A DNA stretch of 64,000 nt from JABDIP01 sp965250245 (GTDB lineage: Bacteria; Pseudomonadota; Alphaproteobacteria; DSM-16000; Inquilinaceae), in NCBI GenBank assembly GCA_965250245.1, contig OZ252296.1, positions 1,612,001 through 1,676,000 of the forward strand, read 5' to 3'. Of this stretch, positions 17,952-25,843 are shown piece by piece; positions within the stretch are counted from its first letter, which is position 1, and every line of letters begins with the position of its first letter. The notes beneath the pieces were generated by a model that was given only the letters and a program-made list of their open reading frames with translations, was not told the origin of the DNA and made no database searches. The translations under genes and the position numbers were made by a program.

Positions 17952-19148
17952 ATGAGCGCGCGATTGTTCGACCATCTGCGGAGCGAGACCGAGTCGCTGC
18001 ACGCGGCCGGGCTCTACAAGGCGGAACGGGTGATTACCTCGCATCAGGGGGCGGCGATCTCGGTCGGCCAGGATGGCGGCCAGGAGGTCCTGAACCTCTG
18101 CGCCAACAATTATCTCGGCCTGGCGGATTCACCCGAGCTGGTGGCTTCCGCCCATGCGGCGCTGGACCGCTATGGCTACGGCATGGCTTCGGTGCGTTTC
18201 ATCTGTGGCACCCAGGAAGAGCACAAGGCGCTGGAGGCGCGGCTGTCGGCGTTCTTCGGGGCGGAGGACACCATCCTCTACTCCTCCTGCTTCGACGCCA
18301 ATACCGGTCTGTTCGAGACCGTTCTGGGCCCCGAGGACGCGATCATCAGCGACGCGCTGAACCACGCCTCCATCATCGACGGCGTGCGCCTGTGCAAGGC
18401 GAAACGCCTGCGCTACGCCAACAACGACATGGCCGAGCTGGAAGCGCGGTTGCAGGAGGCCCAGGACTGTCGCTTCCGCATGATCGCCACCGACGGCGTG
18501 TTCTCCATGGACGGGGTGATCGCCGACCTGCCGGCGATCTGTGACCTGGCGGAGCGCTATGACGCGCTGGTGATGGTCGATGACAGCCACGCGGTCGGGG
18601 TGATGGGGCCGGGCGGCCGCGGCACGCCGGAGCATTGCGGCGTGGCCGACCGCATCGCGCTGCGCACGGGCACGCTCGGCAAGGCGTTGGGCGGCGCGTC
18701 CGGCGGCTATACCAGCGGCCGAGGCGAAATCGTGGAATGGCTGCGCCAGCGCTCGCGACCCTATCTCTTCTCCAACACCCTGGCGCCGGTGATCGCCGCG
18801 ACCTCGCTGCGCGTGCTGGACATGCTGGTGGAGAATGACGATCTGCGCGACCGGCTGCACGCCAACTCGCGGTATTTCCGCTCCGGGATGGAGGCGCTCG
18901 GCTTCACCCTGGCCGGGCAGGAGCATCCGATCATCCCGGTCATGCTGGGCGACGCCAAGCTGGCCGAGCGGATGGCGACGATGCTGCTGGAGGAGGGCGT
19001 CTACGTGATCGGCTTTTCCTTCCCCGTCGTGCCCAAGGGACAGGCGCGCATCCGTACCCAGATGTCCGCCGCCCACACAAGCGACCATCTCGACCGCGCC
19101 ATCGCCGCCTTCGCCAAGGTCGGCCGGGAATTGGGCGTGATTTCGTGA
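17952..19148 (+). CDS. kbl: 2-Amino-3-ketobutyrate coenzyme A ligase (glycine C-acetyltransferase)
   Basis: This 398-residue PLP enzyme of the alpha-oxoamine synthase family splits 2-amino-3-ketobutyrate with CoA into glycine and acetyl-CoA, the second step of threonine catabolism. Visible motifs are NLCANNYLGLADSPELV, FICGTQEEHKALE, DDSHAVGVMGPGGRGTPEH and the PLP lysine in TGTLGKALGGASGGY (Lys244). Length equals the usual 395-400. The partner dehydrogenase tdh lies downstream on the same strand but is separated by 222 bases carrying a large inverted repeat. Confidence 0.96.
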   Translation: MSARLFDHLRSETESLHAAGLYKAERVITSHQGAAISVGQDGGQEVLNLCANNYLGLADSPELVASAHAALDRYGYGMASVRFICGTQEEHKALEARLSAFFGAEDTILYSSCFDANTGLFETVLGPEDAIISDALNHASIIDGVRLCKAKRLRYANNDMAELEARLQEAQDCRFRMIATDGVFSMDGVIADLPAICDLAERYDALVMVDDSHAVGVMGPGGRGTPEHCGVADRIALRTGTLGKALGGASGGYTSGRGEIVEWLRQRSRPYLFSNTLAPVIAATSLRVLDMLVENDDLRDRLHANSRYFRSGMEALGFTLAGQEHPIIPVMLGDAKLAERMATMLLEEGVYVIGFSFPVVPKGQARIRTQMSAAHTSDHLDRAIAAFAKVGRELGVIS

Positions 19149-19193
19149 AGGGAAGTCAGGATGTCGATGCTGCCGCATCGAGGCTTTCGTTGA

Positions 19194-19291
19194 CCCCCTC
19201 ACCCTAACCCTCTCCCGCGAGGGGAGAGGGGACGACGCCAGCGCCGGCCGGATTCCCTCTCCCCTCGCGGGAGAGGGTTAGGGTGAGGGGG
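19194..19291. repeat. 37-bp perfect inverted repeat (REP/BIME-like intergenic element)
   Basis: Two 37-base arms, 19194-19230 and 19255-19291, are exact reverse complements of each other and are separated by a 24-base GC-rich loop. Each arm also contains its own hairpin (CCCTCTCCC ... GGGAGAGGG around a GCGAG loop), so the element can fold as one long stem or as two shorter ones. The arm sequence (CCCTCACCCTAACCCTCTCC and onward) resembles the intergenic repeats common in many proteobacterial genomes. It is not coding. Placed between kbl and tdh, it could attenuate, process or stabilise the shared transcript. Confidence 0.92.
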
Positions 19292-19370
19292 CTCAAGAAA
19301 GCTTTGGCTCGCGAGCCGGCAACAATCAAATCTGGGCGGAACTGGTCGCTCAGTAACGGAGAGGCGGCGA

Positions 19371-20399
19371 ATGAAAGCGCTGGTCAAGGCGAAGCCGGAA
19401 GAGGGCATCTGGATGCAGGACGTGCCGACCCCGGAGGTCGGCCACAACGACGTGCTGATCCAGATCCGCAAATCGGCGATCTGCGGCACCGATGTGCACA
19501 TCTACAATTGGGACGACTGGTCCAGCCGCACCGTGCCGGTGCCGATGACCGTGGGCCATGAATATGCCGGCGTGGTGGTCGAGCTGGGCAGCGAGGTGAA
19601 GGGCCTCAAGGTCGGCGACCGGGTCTCCGGCGAGGGCCACATCACCTGCGGCCATTGCCGCAACTGCCGGGCCGGCCGCCGGCATCTGTGCCGCAACACC
19701 AAGGGTGTGGGCGTCGACCGGCCTGGCAGCTTCGCGGAATACCTCTCCCTGCCGGCGGTGAATGCCTTCCCGCTGCCCGACGAGATCGACGACGAGATTG
19801 CCGCCATCCTCGACCCGTTGGGGAACGCCACCCACACCACCCTGTCCTTCGATCTGGTCGGCGAGGATGTGCTGATCACCGGGGCCGGGCCGATCGGCAT
19901 CATGTCGGTGGCCATCGCCCGCCATGTGGGCGCGCGCTTCGTGGTGATCACCGACGTCAACGACTACCGGCTGGAGCTGGCGCGCAAGATGGGCGCCGAC
20001 CGCGCCGTCAACGTGGCCAGGGAGTCGCTCGCCGACACCATGTCCGATCTGGGCATGCAGGAGGGTTTCGATGTCGGGCTGGAGATGTCCGGCAATGCCG
20101 CGGCGCTGCGCGACTTGCTGCGCGCCATGAACCATGGCGGCCGGGTGGCCCTGCTGGGCATTCCTCCGGAGGAAATCCCCCTCGACCTGAACGAGATCAT
20201 CTTCAAGGGCCTGCACATCAAGGGCATCTACGGCCGCGAGATGTTCGAGACCTGGTACAAGATGACCGCCATGCTGCAGAGCGGACTGGACGTCACGCCG
20301 ATCCTCACCCACCGCTTCGCCATCGACGACTTCCAGCAGGGCTTCGACGTCATGCGCTCCGGGCAGTCGGGCAAGGTCGTGCTGGACTGGGCTGCTTAG
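19371..20399 (+). CDS. tdh: L-threonine 3-dehydrogenase
   Basis: This 342-residue zinc-dependent dehydrogenase oxidises L-threonine to 2-amino-3-ketobutyrate with NAD+, the substrate of Kbl. Catalytic zinc site: CGTDVHIYNWD (Cys38) and GHEYAG (His63, Glu64). Structural zinc site: CGHCRNCRAGRRHLC. The nucleotide-binding Gly run is ITGAGPIGIMSVA. Length and motifs equal those of E. coli Tdh. A GGAGAGGCGGCG stretch precedes the ATG. The pair kbl-tdh routes threonine to glycine and acetyl-CoA. Confidence 0.96.
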   Translation: MKALVKAKPEEGIWMQDVPTPEVGHNDVLIQIRKSAICGTDVHIYNWDDWSSRTVPVPMTVGHEYAGVVVELGSEVKGLKVGDRVSGEGHITCGHCRNCRAGRRHLCRNTKGVGVDRPGSFAEYLSLPAVNAFPLPDEIDDEIAAILDPLGNATHTTLSFDLVGEDVLITGAGPIGIMSVAIARHVGARFVVITDVNDYRLELARKMGADRAVNVARESLADTMSDLGMQEGFDVGLEMSGNAAALRDLLRAMNHGGRVALLGIPPEEIPLDLNEIIFKGLHIKGIYGREMFETWYKMTAMLQSGLDVTPILTHRFAIDDFQQGFDVMRSGQSGKVVLDWAA

Positions 20400-20405
20400 G
20401 CCGCG

Positions 20406-20463
20406 GATGCGGTCCGGGCCAACGTTTCGGTCCCTCGACCCCGAGTGCGGCCGGATCCGCATC
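20406..20463 (+). terminator. Imperfect stem-loop just after tdh
   Basis: The segment 20406-20420 pairs with 20449-20463 over about 13 base pairs with two single-base bulges, leaving a loop of 28 bases. It begins seven bases after the tdh stop. There is no T-run, so it is at best a transcript-end stabiliser or part of a Rho-dependent terminator. Confidence 0.35.
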
Positions 20464-20630
20464 TGTGCCGGCGTGAAATAAAAACGTAATACTCAGAGCC
20501 CGCGCATCATTCGCCAATTCATAGAGTTTTCGCCAGCCATATTCGCCCAATTGTCATTGGACGGGCCCACGCCAGATGATACGGTCGTCCGAATTCATTT
20601 CGAGATAACAATGGGCAATGAGGAAAAGCG

Positions 20631-21257
20631 GTGTTTCAAACCTTGCTGGATGTCCCGTATCTGATACAGCCGACTCCGATCACATGCCAGTCGACATGCT
20701 TGAAGATGTTCGCGATGTATCTGGAGAAGAAATTCAGTATTTCAGTCGGGGCCAAACAAAAGAAGATCACGAATATCTGGAAGGAGATCAATGAGGGGAC
20801 AAAAAGGCCGTCCAAGCTGAGAAATTCCTACGAAAACATGGAATGGTGGCTGGAACAGCATTTTTGCCCGCAGCAATTCGAGATCTATCAGACCACCGAT
20901 GTGGATTCGGCCATCAGCCGGGTCCGGTCGAAGATCGATGCCGGGTTTCCGGTCATGGTCAGCACCAACCACGATCGCACCTCGGGCCACATCATCCTGG
21001 TCGTCGGATACCAGCCGACGGCCGACGCCGCGTCCTGCGGGATCGAATTCATCTGCCACGACCCCTACGGCAAGTTCGACCCGCAATTGTCTTCCAAGGT
21101 GTACGGCGGCCGGCGGTTCGAAGGGGCGACCTGCAACATCGACGGTTCGGAATGCGGACCCGGGAAATTCGTGATCTACGATTACGACGGGATCCGGCGC
21201 GTTCGCGAGGACAGGCATTCGACCGGCAAGTTCTATTTGATCTCCGCCGAGACCTAG
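20631..21257 (+). CDS. C39-like papain-fold cysteine peptidase domain protein
   Basis: This 208-residue single-domain protein has the arrangement of peptidase family C39-like domains: QPTPITCQSTCLKMFAMYL (nucleophile Cys19), SGHIILVVGYQ (His120) and HDPYGKFD (Asp144). There is no signal peptide and no ABC-transporter part, so it is not a bacteriocin exporter. The first 300 bases are clearly less GC-rich than the neighbouring genes, and the 231 bases before it are AT-richer, hints of acquisition by transfer. The start is a GTG with AGGAAAAG just upstream. The substrate is unknown. Proteins like this can be proteases, transglutaminase-like enzymes or effectors. Confidence 0.7.
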   Translation: MFQTLLDVPYLIQPTPITCQSTCLKMFAMYLEKKFSISVGAKQKKITNIWKEINEGTKRPSKLRNSYENMEWWLEQHFCPQQFEIYQTTDVDSAISRVRSKIDAGFPVMVSTNHDRTSGHIILVVGYQPTADAASCGIEFICHDPYGKFDPQLSSKVYGGRRFEGATCNIDGSECGPGKFVIYDYDGIRRVREDRHSTGKFYLISAET

Positions 21258-21381
21258 GCATCTCGCCGGCCCGATTGGCGGCGTGGCACAACCGGACTAT
21301 CTTCCCGTGCGGGGGCTTCCGTGCCGCAAGCGTCGGTCGCGGGCCGGCTTACGATGCTCGAGAGGGTCGAAGGGGAGCGCG

Positions 21382-21975
21382 ATGCCACGCCTGGTCATTC
21401 TATCGCTTGTGCTGATCCAACTGGCGGGCTGCACCGGCCAGGCCGGCGCCGGGGCCCAGAGGGGTGCCGTCTCCGGTGGGATTTCCGGCGCCGTCGGCGG
21501 TCTGCTGGGCTCGCTGGTGTTCGGCGGCAACGCGGTCGAGGGTGCGGTGGCCGGCGCGGTCATCGGCATGGGCGCGGGGGCGACTTCGGGCGCCATTTCC
21601 GGTGCCGAGCAGGACCGCCGGATCGCCGAGCAGAGACAGGCGGAGATCGATGCCTTCCGCGAGCGGGTCGGTGACAACAACTTCAACGGCGCGGTGGCGC
21701 TGGTCGAGTGCCGCCATGACGACGCGCTCGCCGCCTCCGCCGTGGCGGCGCGGGCCGCCGATCCCGACTTTGTCCTGGCATCGTATTGGCTTCAGGGTCT
21801 AACCCTCACCGACCGCCGGCAGGAGACCCAGGCGCGGTCGCTCTATCCGACGCTGGTCGACGGGGACCCGGACATCGGCACCACCGAAGCGGCTGAGTTG
21901 AAGATGCGCGACCTGGTGCAGAGGCTCACATCGGTCCGGGCCAACAATGGCCTGCCGCAGGTCTGCCCCGCATAG
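21382..21975 (+). CDS. Glycine-zipper lipoprotein
   Basis: This 197-residue protein begins with a lipoprotein signal peptide ending in the lipobox LAGC, so it should be lipid-anchored at the periplasmic face. A Gly/Ala-rich region (residues about 27-75, with repeats of G-x-x-x-G such as GAVGGLLGSLVFGGNAV) resembles glycine-zipper segments that insert into membranes. A charged helix (AEQDRRIAEQRQAEIDAF) and a helical C-terminal domain follow, the latter with the alternation of a tetratricopeptide-like repeat (ALAASAVAARAADPDFVLASYW). AGGGGAG upstream fixes the ATG at 21382. The stop is 10 bases from the convergent clpS stop. Confidence 0.75.
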   Translation: MPRLVILSLVLIQLAGCTGQAGAGAQRGAVSGGISGAVGGLLGSLVFGGNAVEGAVAGAVIGMGAGATSGAISGAEQDRRIAEQRQAEIDAFRERVGDNNFNGAVALVECRHDDALAASAVAARAADPDFVLASYWLQGLTLTDRRQETQARSLYPTLVDGDPDIGTTEAAELKMRDLVQRLTSVRANNGLPQVCPA

Positions 21976-21985
21976 CGGCAGGGCG

Positions 21986-22291
21986 CTACTGCTCCGGCTC
22001 GGTGGAGAAGAACAGCGGAAAGCCGGCGGCGCGGCCGGCTTCGGTGCCTTCCGTCGCCTTGGTTTCAGCCACATCCTTGGTGTAGACGGCGACGACGCTG
22101 GCACCGCGCGTATGCGCCGTCATCATGATCCGGTAGGCCTGGTCGTCGCTGACCCGGAAGACGCCCTTCAGCACCGTGACGACGAATTCGCGCGGCGTAT
22201 AGTCGTCATTGACCAGGATGACCTTGAACAACTGCGGCCGCTGGGTCTTCGGCCGCACCTTGGTGCGCGTCTTGATGTCGGTGTCGCTCAT
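21986..22291 (-). CDS. clpS: ATP-dependent Clp protease adaptor ClpS
   Basis: This 101-residue adaptor delivers N-degron substrates to ClpA/ClpP. It shows KVILVNDDYTPREFVVTVL, including the substrate-pocket strand and Asn-Asp-Asp, and the C-terminal strand AVYTKDVAETKA. It is a stand-alone copy with no clpA beside it. Many alphaproteobacteria have two ClpS proteins, and I cannot say which type this is. It is transcribed away from lipB's end with a 104-base gap on the same strand. Confidence 0.93.
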   Translation of the reverse strand: MSDTDIKTRTKVRPKTQRPQLFKVILVNDDYTPREFVVTVLKGVFRVSDDQAYRIMMTAHTRGASVVAVYTKDVAETKATEGTEAGRAAGFPLFFSTEPEQ

Positions 22292-22395
22292 CGGACCCGG
22301 TTCCTCTCACCAACCAGATCTTCGCGGATCGCCGGGAGTGTCGCACGGCCCCGAATGCCGGTGCAATTGACGGTTCCGTGTCGGACCGGCCACCG

Positions 22396-23118
22396 TCAGG
22401 CGCCGTCGCCGTCGAACACCGCGTGCCAGGCCGTCGCCATGGCCGCGTCCACATCCGCCATCGAGACCGGCAGGCCGAGATCGGCCAGTGACGTCACGCC
22501 GTGCCCCGAAATGCCGCAGGGCACGATGCCCGAGAAGTGCTCCAGGTCCGGCTCCACATTCAGGGACACGCCGTGGAAGCTGACCCAGCGGCGCACCCGG
22601 ACGCCGACCGCCGCGATCTTGTCCTCGCGGCCGGGCGCCCCGCCATGGCGGCCGCGGTCGATCCAGATGCCGACCCGGCCGTCGCGGCGCTCGCCGGTGA
22701 CGTTGAAGCTGGCCAGGGTCCGGATCAGCCATTCTTCCAGATTGTGGACATAGCGGCGCAGGTCCGGGCCGCGCCGCTGCAGGTCCAGCATGACATAGGC
22801 GACCCGCTGGCCCGGCCCGTGATAGGTGAACTCGCCGCCGCGGCCGCTGCGATAGACCGGGAACCGGTCGGGCGCCAGCAGGTCTTCCGTACGTGCGCTG
22901 GTGCCGGCGGTGTAGAGCGGCGGATGCTCCAGCAACCAGACCTGCTCCGGCGCGGTGCCGGCCCGGATCGCGTCCACCCGCGCCTCCATGCGGCAAACCG
23001 CCTCGGGATAGGGCACCGGGTCGTCGCTCACCAGCCAGTCGACCGGGGCATGGCCGCCGCCCGCCGACGGGCCGCCATTGGCCGCACCGGTGCCGCCCAA
23101 TTGCTTGATAACGGTCAT
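22396..23118 (-). CDS. lipB: Octanoyltransferase (lipoate biosynthesis)
   Basis: This 240-residue enzyme moves octanoyl from acyl carrier protein to lipoyl domains, the first step of lipoate synthesis. Conserved elements: LEHPPLYTAGTSA, RGGEFTYHGPGQRVAYVMLDL, the Lys of DKIAAVGVRVRRWVSFHG (Lys167), and PCGISGHGVTSL with the acyl-carrying Cys201. The first 25 residues are Gly-rich and extend beyond the usual start. An internal start is possible but no better one is seen. The ATG lies 76 bases from the divergent tRNA-Leu. Confidence 0.95.
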   Translation of the reverse strand: MTVIKQLGGTGAANGGPSAGGGHAPVDWLVSDDPVPYPEAVCRMEARVDAIRAGTAPEQVWLLEHPPLYTAGTSARTEDLLAPDRFPVYRSGRGGEFTYHGPGQRVAYVMLDLQRRGPDLRRYVHNLEEWLIRTLASFNVTGERRDGRVGIWIDRGRHGGAPGREDKIAAVGVRVRRWVSFHGVSLNVEPDLEHFSGIVPCGISGHGVTSLADLGLPVSMADVDAAMATAWHAVFDGDGA

Positions 23119-23194
23119 GCGATTTGGTATTCCCCTCCCGCCTTCAGCGCAAGCGCCCCACGGTTCCGGCCGGGGCGCGCATTCGGGCGACAGT

Positions 23195-23281
23195 GCGGTC
23201 GTGGCGGAATTGGTAGACGCGCAGCGTTGAGGTCGCTGTCCTGGAAACAGGGTGGAAGTTCGAGTCTTCTCGACCGCACCA
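23195..23281 (+). tRNA. tRNA-Leu(GAG)
   Basis: This 87-base class II tRNA has a perfect 7-bp acceptor stem (GCGGTCG / CGACCGC), a 5-bp anticodon stem CAGCG / CGCTG with loop TTGAGGT, so the anticodon is GAG at 23229-23231 and reads CUC and CUU. It has a long variable arm and a T-arm with GTTCGAGTC. The discriminator is A, and CCA is encoded (23279-23281). It is divergent from lipB. Confidence 0.97.
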
Positions 23282-23356
23282 ACTTCTTCGGAAAAAGGAT
23301 CCGGGCCTGTCCAAGGCCGTTTGCGGCAGAAGCAGTGCTGCGCAACCCGCCCATGC

Positions 23357-23944
23357 TCACTCGACCGGTGGTTCCGTTGCCATTCGGTGGATCAGGTCGA
23401 CATGGGACTCGAGCCATTCCTGATCCAGCGGCAATCCCGCAATGAGTTTGCGGAAATAGGGCACGGCGATCGCCAACTCGATCAACTGCCGGACCGGTGC
23501 GTCTTTCCGCAATTCGCCCCGGTCCCTGGCCGCGGTGAAGACTTCCTCGAGGCCGGCCATCCGGTCCTTCATGAAACCCTCGATCACGGCGCGGGCCTGA
23601 TCATCCGTGGCCGCCGCTGCGACAACCTGTGGCGCCACGCGACCCCAGGGCGTTTCGGTCAGCGCCATCCGGAGCTTGCCCATTATCCACGCCAGATCGG
23701 TCCGCAACGGCCCATTGGTCATGGGAGCGAAGTTCGGAGACGTCGCGGCACGCACGAAGGCATCGTTGCGCAGCGCCTCCAGTCTCGGCCAATGCCGGTA
23801 GAGCGTGCTCCGCGAGATGCCGGTCGCCTTGCTGACCGTTCCATGCGTTACGGCCAATACCCCGTCCCGTTGCAGGATTTCCTCTGCCGCGTCGAGTGCG
23901 TGATTGCGTGTCGCAATTATGCGCGGATCATCGGGCAGCTTCAT
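23357..23944 (-). CDS. TetR-family transcriptional regulator
   Basis: This 195-residue protein has an N-terminal TetR helix-turn-helix (about residues 8-60): RNHALDAAEEILQRDGVLAVTHGTVSKATGISRSTLYRHWPRLEAL reduced to its core ATGISRSTLYRHWPR. The C-terminal ligand-binding region is helical and shows no recognised signature. A TTG at 23962 is an alternative start six codons upstream. The ATG at 23944 has GAGAG close by. It is divergent from the cytochrome c' gene across a 217-base region containing an inverted repeat, so it may control that gene and itself. The ligand is unknown. Confidence 0.88.
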   Translation of the reverse strand: MKLPDDPRIIATRNHALDAAEEILQRDGVLAVTHGTVSKATGISRSTLYRHWPRLEALRNDAFVRAATSPNFAPMTNGPLRTDLAWIMGKLRMALTETPWGRVAPQVVAAAATDDQARAVIEGFMKDRMAGLEEVFTAARDRGELRKDAPVRQLIELAIAVPYFRKLIAGLPLDQEWLESHVDLIHRMATEPPVE

Positions 23945-23978
23945 CTGCTCTCTATAGAACAATCTGTTGCGTAGCGAT

Positions 23979-24016
23979 ACACCTTGTCCTACGCTCCGCC
24001 TGTGGCATCAAGGTGT
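23979..24016. promoter_or_regulatory. Inverted repeat between the tetR-type and cytochrome genes
   Basis: ACACCTTG at 23979-23986 and its exact reverse complement CAAGGTGT at 24009-24016 are separated by 22 bases, placing the arms about three helical turns apart. It lies in the divergent region near the regulator start. It is a candidate pair of half-sites for the neighbouring TetR protein. The function is inferred from position only. Confidence 0.35.
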
Positions 24017-24161
24017 TGCCGCCAGGCCATCGCATCAAGGGCTTCCGGCCTGTCGCCAGGGCAGGATCATGCCTCAACGCCCCACAGCCAGAGAATTTGA
24101 AAGTGGGTGCAACACAGGCTGACAGCACGTCCCGAAGGTTTCGCAATCGGAGGAAGAGACG

Positions 24162-24641
24162 ATGAAGGTGAAAAAAACGCTGGTCGCAGCCGGTCTGATC
24201 TCTTTGCTGACCACGGGAGTCGTTCTTGCCGACAATCACGCGAACAACCCGTTTGCCGCCGGCATCAAGGCGCGTCAGGCCCTGATGCAGGTTCAGGCCT
24301 TCAACATCGGTATCCTTGGGGCGATGGCCAAGGGCGAAGCCGAGTATGATGCCGAAGCCGCAACCCGGGCCGCCACCAACCTCGTCCTTGCCGCATCGAT
24401 CCACCAGCCGCAGGCCTGGGCACCGGGTTCGGACAATTCCGCCGTCGAGGGGACCCGGGCGCTTCCGGCTCTTTGGCAGAACTTCCCTGATGTTGGCGCA
24501 AAATCAGAAGAGCTCTTGGCGGCCGCCGAAGCGATGCAGGCTGTGGCGGGAGATGGCCAGCAGGCCGTGGGTGCTGCCATGGGCAGGCTGGGGCGTGCCT
24601 GCGGCTCGTGTCACGAGGACTATCGCGCGCCGAGGAACTAG
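24162..24641 (+). CDS. Cytochrome c'/c556-type periplasmic haem protein
   Basis: This 159-residue protein has a signal peptide (cleavage near VLA-DN, after residue 23) and one haem-binding motif at the very C-terminus, CGSCHEDYR (Cys147, Cys150, His151), as in cytochromes c' and c556. The mature part is a predicted four-helix bundle with AFNIGILGAMAKGEAEYDAEAA typical of the second-helix region. Such proteins bind NO or carry electrons in the periplasm. It is divergent from a TetR regulator and convergent with the signal peptidase gene. No partner cytochrome b561 gene is seen next to it. Confidence 0.9.
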   Translation: MKVKKTLVAAGLISLLTTGVVLADNHANNPFAAGIKARQALMQVQAFNIGILGAMAKGEAEYDAEAATRAATNLVLAASIHQPQAWAPGSDNSAVEGTRALPALWQNFPDVGAKSEELLAAAEAMQAVAGDGQQAVGAAMGRLGRACGSCHEDYRAPRN

Positions 24642-24724
24642 CGCGGATATCGGCCTGGTCGGACAATCCAAGTCAGAAGATCTGGGACGATTATCTGAAG
24701 ATCCAGGGCGGCCCGCCCCGCTGG

Positions 24725-25642
24725 CTATTCGGTCAGGGGGCCGAGCCTCGACAGGTCCTGAGACCACCAGATGTACAGCACCCGGCCGCGCAGGTTCTCG
24801 TGCGGGACGAAGCCGACCTGCGCGCGGCGGCTATCGGAACTGCGGTCGCGGTTGTCGCCCAGCATGAAGTAGTGATCGGCTGGGACGCGGTAGACCCGCG
24901 TCGTGTCCTCGCGTCGATCGTCGTGAAGTTCCTCGATGCGGTGCGTGTGTCCGCTGGGCAGGGTCTCCCAATACACCATGGCCGGCTCCAGGCCCTGTTG
25001 CGGAGGCTGTGTGGAGACGCCTATGGAATCCCGGGTCGCAGACTCGCCATTGATCTGCAGCAGCCCGTCCTGAATCTGGATCTCGTCGCCCGGGAGACCC
25101 ACGACCCGCTTCACATACGTGTAGCCGGACCCGTTGGCGAGCTCGAACACAACCACATCGCCGCGCTCCGGCTCACTTGAGCGGTAGGCATATGGCGCCG
25201 CGAGCACGTAGTCGCCGGGCTGCAGCGTGGGAACCATCGAGGATGACGGCATGCTGTAGGCGCGCGTATCGAAGGGCAGGTAGTCGACCGCGTACGCCAC
25301 GACATTCGCTGCGACGATGATGCCGACATAGACAAACCATCTGTTGTATCGCCGCAAGTCCAACTCACCCGTACGGCGGGCGCCGAGATAGGCGTCGACA
25401 ATCACAAAGACGTAAAAGGCGAAGGCCGGAACGAGCAATGCCATCGCCACCCAGAATGTTTCCATCGAGTGGATGGCGCTGGACGAGAACAGCGCATTGA
25501 AGACAAGGAGCTCGACAAAGCCGATGGCAAAGATGATCGCGGCCCATCGACCGGCGCCGTTGTAGAGCTGGCCCAGGCCGGGAAGGACCAATGACAGCGC
25601 CGCGGCACCGAGCGGCTGTCTCGACTTGAAACCGATTGCCAT
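24725..25642 (-). CDS. lepB: Signal peptidase I with extra N-terminal membrane domain (copy 1)
   Basis: This 305-residue protein has a C-terminal S26 peptidase domain with the serine-lysine dyad: SMPSSSMVPTLQPGD (Ser135), GDVVVFEL, YVKRVVGLPGD (Lys178) and GDNRDRSSDSR. Unlike ordinary LepB, the first 120 residues form a multi-helix region that opens with LSLVLPGLGQLYNGAGRWAA, resembling small TM2-like membrane modules. It is a paralog of 30552-31472, with Ser and Lys at identical positions. The ATG at 25642 is preferred over 25705 because the paralogy starts there. It would cleave exported proteins at the membrane. Confidence 0.88.
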   Translation of the reverse strand: MAIGFKSRQPLGAAALSLVLPGLGQLYNGAGRWAAIIFAIGFVELLVFNALFSSSAIHSMETFWVAMALLVPAFAFYVFVIVDAYLGARRTGELDLRRYNRWFVYVGIIVAANVVAYAVDYLPFDTRAYSMPSSSMVPTLQPGDYVLAAPYAYRSSEPERGDVVVFELANGSGYTYVKRVVGLPGDEIQIQDGLLQINGESATRDSIGVSTQPPQQGLEPAMVYWETLPSGHTHRIEELHDDRREDTTRVYRVPADHYFMLGDNRDRSSDSRRAQVGFVPHENLRGRVLYIWWSQDLSRLGPLTE

Positions 25643-25687
25643 TTGATCGCCCCATCGGTGATTTGGGAGCTCGGCAGGCGGGAAGAC

Positions 25688-25719
25688 GATAACTCTAGCA
25701 GACACAGCGCCATCGAAGC
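25688..25719 (-). promoter_or_regulatory. Putative lepB copy 1 promoter, similar to that of copy 2
   Basis: This 32-base block, 46 bases upstream of the start, matches the block upstream of the other lepB-like gene (31529-31560) at about 23 of 32 positions. On the minus strand it contains GATGGC, then CTGCTAGAGTTA, in which TAGAGT could be a -10 element. No convincing -35 is seen. Conservation between paralogs is the main support. The rest of the gap 25643-25843 holds no gene. Confidence 0.4.
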
Positions 25720-25843
25720 CCGCGATCGGTCGAACGTGGTCCCGCCGTCATGATGGTGACCAGGCGGTCTCGCAGATCGGTCACAGGCTCTCCGGCTTCG
25801 ATCGATGGATCCGAGCCGTCCGCCGCTGCCGATTGGTCGGGTG

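Noticed and set aside
19194..19291. Miniature transposon or CRISPR-like repeat
   Set aside because: There is one pair of inverted arms only, with no array of direct repeats, no spacers and no flanking target duplication that I could see.
24642..24724. Plus-strand frame continuing after the cytochrome gene that reads like protein (WSDNPSQKIWDDYL)
   Set aside because: It starts inside the cytochrome gene in another frame and then runs antisense to the signal peptidase. The 83-base gap is too short to call a gene remnant.
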